In this document: positions 1-6,814 of the stretch, in pieces
How the letters are laid out: each line of letters opens with the position of its first letter
How positions within the stretch are numbered: the stretch's first letter is position 1
Assembly: GCA_016208845.1 (NCBI GenBank)
Contig: JACQXH010000201.1
Coordinates: 1-15,426 of the forward strand
Origin: Nitrospirota bacterium
GTDB taxonomy: Bacteria; Nitrospirota; Thermodesulfovibrionia; UBA6902; BMS3Bbin08
Direction: 5' to 3'
DNA length: 15,426 nt
Program-made: the position numbers and the translations under genes
Notes under the pieces: model-generated
Told to the model about the DNA's origin: nothing
Database searches by the model: none
Seen by the model: only the letters and a program-made list of their open reading frames with translations

Positions 1-341
1 ACGATAATAATTCAGCCATACATCCTGGCGCCACTGAAATATGCAACTTAGCTGATGATGACTGCGACGGGCAGACAGATGAAGGCGTAAATAATACATA
101 TTACCGTGATGCAGATGCAGACGGTTACGGCAATCCATCAAGTTCAACCGCAGCATGCACACAACCTTCCGGCTATGTAACAAATAATAGTGATTGTAAC
201 GATAATAATTCAGCCATACATCCGGGCGCCACTGAAATATGCAACTTAGCTGATGATGACTGCGACGGGCAGACAGACGAAGGCTTTGTTAAATACAGCT
301 ATTACCGTGATGCAGATGCAGACGGTTACGGCAATCCATCA
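1..341 (+). repeat. Recent in-gene duplication of a MopE-type unit
   Basis: Bases 1-86 recur at 199-284 with only two differences, both at third codon positions. After a short variable stretch with a net 3-base length change, bases 99-140 recur exactly at 300-341. A more diverged third unit starts near 393. The near-identity at synonymous sites indicates recent duplication or conversion within the gene, and it is a likely site of assembly collapse. Confidence 0.9.
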
Positions 342-2123
342 GTAACTATCCAAGCCTGTACTGCGACTCCCGGTTACGTCACAAACAATACAGACTGCAA
401 TGACAGTAATGCAGCTATCCGTCCTGGTGTTGTAGAGATATGCGATGGGGTGGATAATAATTGTAATAGTCTGATAGATGATTCTCCAGATAACGATGGG
501 GATGGTATAAATAATATTTGTGATGCAGACGATGATGGCGACAGCATAACTGATTATGAAGAAGCCGTATTCGGCACTGACCCGCTGAAAGCCGACACTG
601 ACGGAGACGGAGTGGATGATATAAATGATGAATTCCCGTTAGACGCGTCAGAAACCAGGGATTCAGACCCTAAGGAGATCCAGATTACTACAAATCCTGC
701 AGATCAACGTCTTCCTGTAATTTCAGGGGGATATATTGTCTGGCAGGATAGAAGAAACGGAATCTTCAACTGGGATATTTATATGTATGATATCTCTGCG
801 GGCAAAGAATCCCAAATTACTACATATACTTTAGATCAAAATTATGTTGATATTTCAGGAAACCGTATTGTATGGACAGATGCGAGAACTGGAGGTGGGG
901 ATATTTATTTATATGACATACCCTCAAAACAGGAGACTCGGATTACCGACAATCCTTATAGCCAAGCTGCTGCTAAGATCTCAGGAGACCGTATTGTATG
1001 GAACGACGGAAGAAGCTTAAAATTTGAAGTCTATATGCATGACACCTCTACAGGTCTAGAAACCAAGCTTGCCCCTGCGGCTAATGCGGGGTTTTATTCT
1101 TTTGGCATTTCAGGGGACCGTATTGTATGGGATGAAACCATAAACGGCAATCGCGATATCTACATGCATTACATCCCTACAAATCAGGTAACACGCGTTA
1201 CTACTAATACATCCGTACAGTCCCTGCCTGAAATTTCAATGAACCGTATTGTATGGATAGATGATAGAAATGGAAATTCGGATATTTACATGTACGACAT
1301 TGCTACCGGAGTTGAGTCCGGTATTATTACAAACATGTCAAGCCAAAAACGTCTTTCTATTTCAGGAAACCGCATTGCCTGGGTGGATAATAGGTCTGGA
1401 ATTGACGATATTTTCATGTATGACATTTCCACAGGAAAAGAGACACAAGTAACAGCTCATACAAGCAATCAAGTAAGTCCTTCTACAATCAGTCCTTCAA
1501 TTTTTAGAAACAGGATTGTCTGGGACGAATATAGAAACGGAAATTGGGATATCTATATGTACTCTGGCGACGGAGTAGGTGACAATTCTGACAATTGTCC
1601 CTATACCTATAATCCTGCACCACAGGCAGATTCAGATGGCGACGGAATCGGCGATGCATGTGATTTTGATGCTGACAGCGATGGAATGACTAATGATTGG
1701 GAAACCCATTTCGGTTTAAATCCAAACAATTCTTCTGACGCCAGCAGCGACATTGACAATGATGGTCTTACCAACCTTCAGGAATTTCAGGCAAGGACCG
1801 ACCCAACAAAACCCGATACAGACGGGGATGGTATAAAAGATGGGTCTGATACTTGTCCGCTCACTTTTCCCGTAAAGATCGGAATTGTTAATTATTCCAC
1901 GCTCCAAACAGCATACAATGCAGCAGCAGGAGGGAATACTATTCAGAGCCAAAATGAGCGCTTGACCGGAGATTTAAATGTCGATCAGACCAAGTCTGTG
2001 ATCCTCAATGCCAGTTATGATTGCAACTATACAGCAGCTACCGGTGTAACAAGTATCAACGGTAATATGAGGGTTACAAACGGAAAACTAAAAATAGACG
2101 GCGGGAAGTTGAAAATAGAATAA
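1..2123 (+). CDS. Modular secreted/surface protein with MopE-type metal-binding repeats, calcium-binding repeats and beta-propeller (5' end missing)
   Basis: The frame is open from base 3 to the stop at 2121-2123, so the gene begins before the window; the ATG at 450 is internal. Three parts are visible. Bases 1-480 encode two and a half MopE-type units (D-C-N-D, IHPGATEIC, DDDCDGQTDEG, YYRDADADGYG). Bases 480-660 and 1565-1860 encode Asp-rich thrombospondin-3/EF-like calcium loops (DTDGDGVDD, DSDGDGIGDACD, DTDGDGIKDG). Bases 675-1565 encode seven repeats of the form ISGxRIVWxDxRxGxxDIYMYDI, probably one TolB-like propeller. The tail (1864-2120) has a YSTLQTAYNAA...SYDCNYT pattern that I associate with secreted repeat proteins of environmental bacteria. 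An exported, calcium-stabilised binding or adhesion protein is likely; the signal peptide would lie outside the window. No enzyme active site is seen and the ligand is unknown. Confidence 0.85.
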   Translation, partial: DNNSAIHPGATEICNLADDDCDGQTDEGVNNTYYRDADADGYGNPSSSTAACTQPSGYVTNNSDCNDNNSAIHPGATEICNLADDDCDGQTDEGFVKYSYYRDADADGYGNPSVTIQACTATPGYVTNNTDCNDSNAAIRPGVVEICDGVDNNCNSLIDDSPDNDGDGINNICDADDDGDSITDYEEAVFGTDPLKADTDGDGVDDINDEFPLDASETRDSDPKEIQITTNPADQRLPVISGGYIVWQDRRNGIFNWDIYMYDISAGKESQITTYTLDQNYVDISGNRIVWTDARTGGGDIYLYDIPSKQETRITDNPYSQAAAKISGDRIVWNDGRSLKFEVYMHDTSTGLETKLAPAANAGFYSFGISGDRIVWDETINGNRDIYMHYIPTNQVTRVTTNTSVQSLPEISMNRIVWIDDRNGNSDIYMYDIATGVESGIITNMSSQKRLSISGNRIAWVDNRSGIDDIFMYDISTGKETQVTAHTSNQVSPSTISPSIFRNRIVWDEYRNGNWDIYMYSGDGVGDNSDNCPYTYNPAPQADSDGDGIGDACDFDADSDGMTNDWETHFGLNPNNSSDASSDIDNDGLTNLQEFQARTDPTKPDTDGDGIKDGSDTCPLTFPVKIGIVNYSTLQTAYNAAAGGNTIQSQNERLTGDLNVDQTKSVILNASYDCNYTAATGVTSINGNMRVTNGKLKIDGGKLKIE

Positions 2124-2127
2124 AAAA

Positions 2128-2148
2128 TCGTACAGCGTACATCGTACA
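2128..2148 (+). repeat. Heptanucleotide tandem array, three units
   Basis: TCGTACA, GCGTACA and TCGTACA follow one another directly, starting five bases after the stop codon of the surface protein. The 7-bp period is shared with the two arrays inside hemC, although the unit sequence differs. Confidence 0.75.
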
Positions 2149-2150
2149 TA

Positions 2151-2192
2151 CCACTGTCTGATCTGTCTGCCGATAGACAGGTCAGACAGTGG
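2151..2192 (+). terminator. Long hairpin after the surface protein gene; terminator or mobile repeat
   Basis: The arms 2151-2168 and 2175-2192 are complementary over 18 positions, with one G-U-type pair, around a 6-base loop (GCCGAT). The hairpin lies 28 bases after the stop codon, where a terminator would be expected. It is not followed by a T-run, so intrinsic termination is not certain. It may instead be a copy of a dispersed palindromic repeat that also protects the 3' end of the mRNA. Confidence 0.55.
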
Positions 2193-2250
2193 TTCCCAAT
2201 TGAATTCCGGGGGTTGCCGTTTATAAGTATAATTTACCCAAATAATGCAA

Positions 2251-2450
2251 TTAACCACAGAGGACACAGAGGAACACACTAATAAAAAAGAAAAAAGATT
2301 CATTTTTATTGTTTTTCTCTGTGCACTCTTTTGTGCAAAATAAAGATCATATTACATAAGCGACTTAGCTTATGAGAACACAGAGAACCCTTTGGGAATT
2401 AAAGAAATTAAGAGTTAAGTGAATTATCTCTGTGTACTCTGTGTTTTCTT
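2251..2450. repeat. ACAGAGG-type 9-bp periodic inverted repeats
   Basis: The left arm (2254-2277) is built of 9-bp units such as CCACAGAGG and ACACAGAGG. Inverse counterparts lie at 2315-2335 (CTCTGTGCACTCTTTTGTG) and at 2428-2450 (CTCTGTGTACTCTGTGTT). An inner direct-sense copy, GAGAACACAGAGAA, lies at 2374-2387. The layout suggests two adjacent stem-forming copies, 2251-2335 and 2374-2450. A small separate inverted repeat, CATAAGC/GCTTATG, lies between them at 2355-2374. Confidence 0.65.
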
Positions 2451-2508
2451 GAAATGCATTTTCCGTGTTTACAAATAAGTAATCCCTCATGATTTGGTAA
2501 AATGATGT

Positions 2509-3414
2509 GTGAGATATCTATTTCTATTTATCTTCCTTGTAGGTCTCCCTGCCCTGTTGCATGCATCAGATATCGATACGATCCAGAATAAGGACGTTGT
2601 CATTCAGTTTGAAAAGCCCCTGCAAAATGTTGCGAGAGGCATATCTGATATCTATCCTGAGATCAAGGCAGACCTTGAGGACACATTTAAATGGCAAATA
2701 GACTTCAGGCCTACGATCATATTAATTAAAGACAATAAGACGTTTCAGGAACAGGTCAGCAGTGGTCTGATCGTTGCTGTTGCGATACCCCAGCGCGATC
2801 TTATAATTATTGACAACTCCAAAATGAAGGTACGCCCGTTTTCCCTTGAGACGACCTTGAAACATGAATTGTGCCACCTCATGCTCCATCGTTATATAAA
2901 AGAAGAAAACCTGCCCAGGTGGCTGAATGAGGGCATTTCCCAATGGGTAAGCGGAGGCATACCGGAAATGATAATGGAAGAAAAAAAGGACGTTTTCAAA
3001 CAGGCCGTCGTCTCTGAAAGATTAATGAGCCTTAGAGCTTTGAGAGATGGATTTCCCGGAGATGAAATATCTCTCGTGCTTGCCTATGAAGAGAGCAAGA
3101 GTATTGTGGAGTATATCATTGGAGAATACGGCGCTGATGGAATGCAGTCGGTTCTGGGTCGCCTGAAAGATGGTGACAATATTGACGCGGCTATACTCAA
3201 AGGGCTCTCCATCAGTCATGAGAGGCTCGAAAAAGACTGGCATGAGTATCTGCGAAGAAGGATCACCTGGTTAACTTACGTGAGCAACAATATATATACC
3301 ATACTGTTTTCCCTTGGAGGACTTGCAACGATCTATGGGTTCATCAGGTTCCTCATAAGGAAAAGAAATTACAGAGACGAGGAAGATGAGGATGACATCA
3401 GCCGGCTCGAATGA
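2509..3414 (+). CDS. Membrane-anchored gluzincin-type peptidase (peptidase MA-like)
   Basis: A 301-residue protein starting at GTG 2509; an in-frame stop just upstream (2503-2505) rules out a longer form. The upstream ribosome binding site is weak. Residues 1-20 form a signal peptide ending in HAS-D. The zinc motif HELCH is at 119-123, and the likely third ligand Glu141 lies in LNEG (139-142), the spacing of gluzincin peptidases. A single membrane segment near 259-283 is followed by a basic and then very acidic tail, so the catalytic domain should face the periplasm with the tail in the cytoplasm. The substrate is unknown. The K+ channel gene follows after 36 bp on the same strand, so co-transcription is possible, but no functional link is evident. 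Confidence 0.8.
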   Translation: MRYLFLFIFLVGLPALLHASDIDTIQNKDVVIQFEKPLQNVARGISDIYPEIKADLEDTFKWQIDFRPTIILIKDNKTFQEQVSSGLIVAVAIPQRDLIIIDNSKMKVRPFSLETTLKHELCHLMLHRYIKEENLPRWLNEGISQWVSGGIPEMIMEEKKDVFKQAVVSERLMSLRALRDGFPGDEISLVLAYEESKSIVEYIIGEYGADGMQSVLGRLKDGDNIDAAILKGLSISHERLEKDWHEYLRRRITWLTYVSNNIYTILFSLGGLATIYGFIRFLIRKRNYRDEEDEDDISRLE

Positions 3415-3450
3415 TATGAAAAAAAATATTGAAATTCTTTATAATTAACT

Positions 3451-4449
3451 GTGAACGTAATACAACAGCGGATATTATACCCGGCTATACTTCTAATAAC
3501 AGTTATAGCGTTCGGGACCATCGGATATTCATTGATAGAGCAGTGGCATCCGTTCGACTCGCTGTATATGACGATAATCACCCTCAGTACGGTCGGATAC
3601 GAAGAGATCCATACCCTGTCAACAGCCGGCAAGGTCTTTACGATAGTCCTGATCCTTTCAGGCGTAGGCGGAATGTTTTACACCCTGTCCGTTGCGGCAA
3701 AGGTAATAGTTGAAGGAGAATTAAGAGATATCTTAGGGAGGAAAAAATTGAGCAAGACAATAGAAGGCCTCAAAAATCATTATATTATTTGCGGTTATGG
3801 AAGGATGGGAAAGATCATTTCAAAGGAAATGGCGGCCCATGGGGCGAGTTTTGTAGTAATCGAAAAAACCCCTGAGGTGCTTGCATCTATCGACAAGTCT
3901 ATTCTTGCATTACAGGGCGATTCGACCCAGGATGCTGTTTTAAAAGAGGCCGGGTTTGAGAAGGCGCGCGGACTGATATCAGTGCTCTCATCTGATGCAG
4001 ACAACCTTTATGCGGTGCTGTCTGCGCGGGAGTTGAATTCCAAACTCAAGATAGCCGCAAGGGCCAGCGAGGAAGGCGCAGAGCAGAAACTCATACGCGC
4101 AGGCGCGGACAATGTCATTTCTCCTTACCACATAGGAGGCCAGAGAATAGCCCATACAATGCTTAAACCCGCAGTAGTCGATTTCATCGAGTTTGCTACA
4201 AAGAAAGGCAACATAGAGCTTCAGATGGAAGAGATCCGCGTGAAAGAAAATTCCCACATTATAGGCCGCAACCTTGATGAATGCGGGATACGTAAAGAGC
4301 TTGGAATAATCATTGTTGCAATAAAAAGGGCTTCAAACGAAATGGAATTCAACCCGACCTCAACCAGCCTCATCAGAAAAGGTGACACGCTGATCGCCAT
4401 GGGCGAGGTAAAACAGCTCAAAGAACTGGAAAAATTAGTGGGGGCCTGA
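3451..4449 (+). CDS. Two-transmembrane potassium channel with RCK (TrkA-N/TrkA-C) domains
   Basis: A 332-residue MthK-like potassium channel. The GTG start is forced by an in-frame stop at 3442-3444. Transmembrane helices lie near residues 8-28 and 62-85, with the pore loop between them and the selectivity filter TVGYEE at 47-52. The RCK N-domain begins about residue 109 with the Rossmann motif GYGRMG (115-120); the acidic residue ending the second strand is Glu138 (VVIEKT), as in nucleotide-binding RCK domains. A TrkA-C lobe follows from about 255 to the end, including a conserved RKGDTLIAMG stretch. The protein should form a tetramer in the inner membrane, gated by ligands bound to the cytoplasmic RCK ring. 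Which ligand (calcium, NAD(H) or another nucleotide) cannot be read from sequence. A TATAAT hexamer lies at 3440-3445, just ahead of the start, without a clear -35 box. Confidence 0.92.
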   Translation: MNVIQQRILYPAILLITVIAFGTIGYSLIEQWHPFDSLYMTIITLSTVGYEEIHTLSTAGKVFTIVLILSGVGGMFYTLSVAAKVIVEGELRDILGRKKLSKTIEGLKNHYIICGYGRMGKIISKEMAAHGASFVVIEKTPEVLASIDKSILALQGDSTQDAVLKEAGFEKARGLISVLSSDADNLYAVLSARELNSKLKIAARASEEGAEQKLIRAGADNVISPYHIGGQRIAHTMLKPAVVDFIEFATKKGNIELQMEEIRVKENSHIIGRNLDECGIRKELGIIIVAIKRASNEMEFNPTSTSLIRKGDTLIAMGEVKQLKELEKLVGA

Positions 4450-4480
4450 GCATTACCGCTGGATAAATCCAAAATATCCC

Positions 4481-6496
4481 TCAGGAGCCCTTTATCCCCA
4501 CCTCTATCTGCCGCTGCCTGATAGCCTTTATCCTGTCGCGTATCTCTGCCGCCCTCTCGAACTCAAGCCTGCCTGCCGCTTCTTTCATTTCGCCTTCAAG
4601 TTTCTTTAACGTTGATCCATCGCCGTACTCGATCTTTTCCTCTGCTACTGCAGGCACGGTCCAGTAATCTGCTTCATAGATCGAGCTGAGTATATTAGTT
4701 ATATCTCTTATGATGGATTTCGGTGTAATGTTATGTTTGACGTTATATGCCTTTTGGATCTTACGGCGTCTCCGCGTCTCATCCATGGCTGTTTTCATTG
4801 AGCCGGTCACTTTATCAGCATAAAGTATGACCCTGCCGTTAATATTCCTTGCCGCCCTGCCCGACGTCTGAATGAGTGAACGGGCTGAGCGCAGAAAGCC
4901 CTCTTTGTCCGCGTCAAACACAGCAACGAGCGACACCTCCGGCAGGTCCAGCCCTTCTCTCAGCAGGTTCACTCCGATAAGAACATCGAACTTCCCGAGT
5001 CTCAGATCTCTAAGTATCTCTATCCTCTCAAGGGTGTCTATGTCTGAATGGAGATACCGCGCCTTTACTCCCAGCTCATGATAGTAGTCTGTTATGTCCT
5101 CTGCCATCTTCTTTGTGAGAGTCGTAACCAGCACCCGCTCGCCTTTTTCAGCCCTTTCTTTTATCTCCTTCAAAAGGTCTTCTACCTGACCCAGGACCGG
5201 CCTTATCTCCATCTCAGGGTCTATCAGCCCGGTCGGCCTTACGATCTGTTCGATCATCCTGCCGGAAGACTTCTCCCTCTCATAATCCGCAGGCGTTGCA
5301 GACACATAAATTGCCTGCCTGACCCTTTGCTCAAACTCACCGAATTGAAGCGGCCGGTTGTCAAGGGCAGAGGGAAGCCTGAAACCAAAATCTATGAGCG
5401 TCTGCTTTCTGGACCTGTCGCCTGCATACATCCCGCCTATCTGGGGGATTGTGGCATGGGATTCATCTATTACTATGAGGAGGTCTTCGGGAAAATAATC
5501 TATGAGACAGAACGGGGGTTCTCCGGCCGCCCGGCCGCTCAAATGCCTTGAATAATTCTCTATGCCGTGACAATAACCAAATTCCTTCAGCATCTCCAGA
5601 TCAAATCTCGTCCTCTGTTCGATCCTCTGCGCCTCAAGCTGTTTGTTATGGCCAAGAAAGAATTCAATGCGTTCTTCAAGTTCATCATTGATCGCTGAAA
5701 AGGCCCTCTCGATCCTGTGACCCGGGGTTATCCAGTGGCTGCCGGGATAGATCGCGATACTGGGAAGACGCCTCAAGACCCGGCCTGTCAGGGAATCAAA
5801 CTCGTGGATGGCATCAATATCATCGCCGAAGAATTCCACCCTGATTGCATTGTCGCCTGAAAAAGAAGGAAATATCTCAACAATATCTCCCCTCACCCTG
5901 AATGTGCCCCTCTTAAAGTCCTCACTCCTTTCATAGAGCATATCTATGAGCTTTCGCAAAAAGGCATCCCGCTCTATGTGCATGCCCTCCTCGATGACGA
6001 TATGCATGTCGAGATAATCCTGCGGTGAGCCGATACCGTATATGCATGAGACCGATGCGACCACTATTGTATCAGGCCTCTCAAGCATGGCACGGGTCGC
6101 TGAATGCCTCATCCTGTCAATGTCGTCGTTTATAGCAGAATCTTTATCAATATATGTGTCTGTTGCAGGGAGGTATGCCTCAGGCTGATAGTAGTCATAG
6201 TAACTCACAAAATATTCCACAGCGTTCTCAGGGAAAAAGGCCTTGAACTCTCCGTAAAGCTGTGCCGCAAGGGTTTTATTATGGGCGATGACCAGGGTTG
6301 GTCTATTTACATTGGCAATGACATTGGCAATGGTGAATGTCTTGCCGGAGCCTGTCACCCCGAGAAGGGTCTGATGCCTGATATCTTTCAATACGCCGTC
6401 TGTCAGACTTTCTACAGCCTGCGGCTGATCGCCGGCTGGTTTGAAATCAGACACGAGCTTAAATTTGCCGGACATTTTCATGTTGTGTGCGTGCAT
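4481..6496 (-). CDS. uvrB: Excinuclease ABC subunit B (UvrB)
   Basis: A 671-residue, full-length UvrB, the damage-verifying helicase-like subunit of bacterial nucleotide excision repair; UvrA2 loads it and it recruits UvrC. Walker A is GVTGSGKT (46-53). The damage-probing beta-hairpin follows (YYDYYQPEAYLP with the DIDRMRH stretch, about 99-130). Further motifs are the DESH Walker B, YVSATP, and the motif VI region QTSGRAARN. The C-terminal UVR domain that contacts UvrC (KKLEGEMKEAAGRLEFERAAEIR region) ends near residue 666. The first Met codons are M1 (6496), M6 (6481) and M8 (6475). None has a clear Shine-Dalgarno sequence, and a -10-like box at 6504-6509 would make M1 leaderless, so M6 or M8 may be the true start. 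The gene converges with the K+ channel gene across 31 bp. Confidence 0.97.
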   Translation of the reverse strand: MHAHNMKMSGKFKLVSDFKPAGDQPQAVESLTDGVLKDIRHQTLLGVTGSGKTFTIANVIANVNRPTLVIAHNKTLAAQLYGEFKAFFPENAVEYFVSYYDYYQPEAYLPATDTYIDKDSAINDDIDRMRHSATRAMLERPDTIVVASVSCIYGIGSPQDYLDMHIVIEEGMHIERDAFLRKLIDMLYERSEDFKRGTFRVRGDIVEIFPSFSGDNAIRVEFFGDDIDAIHEFDSLTGRVLRRLPSIAIYPGSHWITPGHRIERAFSAINDELEERIEFFLGHNKQLEAQRIEQRTRFDLEMLKEFGYCHGIENYSRHLSGRAAGEPPFCLIDYFPEDLLIVIDESHATIPQIGGMYAGDRSRKQTLIDFGFRLPSALDNRPLQFGEFEQRVRQAIYVSATPADYEREKSSGRMIEQIVRPTGLIDPEMEIRPVLGQVEDLLKEIKERAEKGERVLVTTLTKKMAEDITDYYHELGVKARYLHSDIDTLERIEILRDLRLGKFDVLIGVNLLREGLDLPEVSLVAVFDADKEGFLRSARSLIQTSGRAARNINGRVILYADKVTGSMKTAMDETRRRRKIQKAYNVKHNITPKSIIRDITNILSSIYEADYWTVPAVAEEKIEYGDGSTLKKLEGEMKEAAGRLEFERAAEIRDRIKAIRQRQIEVGIKGS

Positions 6497-6503
6497 ATTG
6501 GTT

Positions 6504-6509
6504 ATTATA
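6504..6509 (-). promoter_or_regulatory. Possible -10 box for uvrB
   Basis: The minus strand reads TATAAT here, a perfect sigma-70 -10 hexamer. A transcript from it would begin about 6497, at or next to the first uvrB Met codon. No good -35 box lies at 16-18 bp; a TTAACA-like hexamer is 21 bp away. No LexA-type CTGT-N8-ACAG operator is visible. Confidence 0.35.
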
Positions 6510-6561
6510 CACTCTCTATATTAGTGGTTATGTTAACCCGGAAAACAAATGGTCAAACTTT

Positions 6562-6637
6562 GTCATTCCGGCTTGTCCGGAATCGTTCTTTATTTTCTTT
6601 AAGATAAGCCCTCCGATTCCGGACAAGCCGGAATGAC
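6562..6637. repeat. Perfect 24-bp inverted repeat of the CATTCCGG type
   Basis: The arms 6562-6585 and 6614-6637 are exact reverse complements around a 28-base AT-rich centre. Each arm is itself palindromic (ATTCCGG, 5 bases, CCGGAAT), so the DNA can fold either as one long stem or as two small hairpins. It lies upstream of both divergent genes, so it does not sit where a terminator for either would. It looks like a dispersed palindromic element. Confidence 0.85.
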
Positions 6638-6643
6638 GTTTAT

Positions 6644-6659
6644 ATGGTTAATTAACCAT
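6644..6659. promoter_or_regulatory. 16-bp perfect palindrome, possible operator
   Basis: ATGGTTAATTAACCAT is a perfect 16-bp dyad lying between the long inverted repeat and the candidate promoter of the fusion gene. It could bind a dimeric regulator, but it may also be the flank of the repeat element. No regulator gene is present in the window. Confidence 0.3.
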
Positions 6660-6747
6660 TTATTATAAAATTTGCACTCTCATGCAATGGGACGGGATTT
6701 ATGGGACAAAATGTTTTCTAAATCAGGATACGGGGACATACAATACA

Positions 6748-6777
6748 TTGATATTTAACTATAAGAAAAGATAACAT
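6748..6777 (+). promoter_or_regulatory. Candidate promoter of the radical SAM/ArsM fusion gene
   Basis: TTGATA (6748-6753) matches five of six -35 positions. It is followed after 18 bp by TAACAT (6772-6777), a four-of-six -10. The region is very AT-rich. A palindrome, TGTTTAAACA, lies just downstream at 6787-6796, between the promoter and the GGAGGA ribosome binding site (6805-6810), where a repressor could act. Confidence 0.35.
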
Positions 6778-6814
6778 AATTATAAGTGTTTAAACATAAT
6801 TTGCGGAGGATTTA

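Larger units (their letters stand above)
2124..2508. other. 385-bp spacer made mostly of repeats
   Basis: I see no credible gene here. The spacer holds a three-unit heptamer array (2128-2148), a strong hairpin (2151-2192) and a pair of ACAGAGG-type inverted repeats (2251-2450). The only ORF-like stretch is on the minus strand and translates repeat DNA. Confidence 0.7.
6497..6814. other. 318-bp divergent spacer between uvrB and the radical SAM fusion gene
   Basis: The spacer holds the uvrB -10 candidate, a perfect 24-bp inverted repeat (6562-6637), two small palindromes (6644-6659, 6787-6796), a candidate promoter and the strong ribosome binding site of the fusion gene. Between 6685 and 6740 there are GGGAC/GGGGACATAC-like fragments that resemble debris of dispersed repeats. 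A 30-codon open frame at 6682-6774 has no ribosome binding site. Confidence 0.6.

Noticed and set aside
450..2123. The surface protein gene starting at the ATG at 450
   Set aside because: The frame is open and in register with repeated MopE units back to base 3, so 450 is internal and the gene is truncated by the window edge.
3429..3713. 94-residue ORF overlapping the start of the K+ channel gene
   Set aside because: It is a shadow in another frame; the channel frame carries the clear TVGYEE filter and RCK motifs.
5048..5551. 167-residue plus-strand ORF inside uvrB
   Set aside because: It is antisense to highly conserved UvrB coding sequence and has no family features or ribosome binding site.
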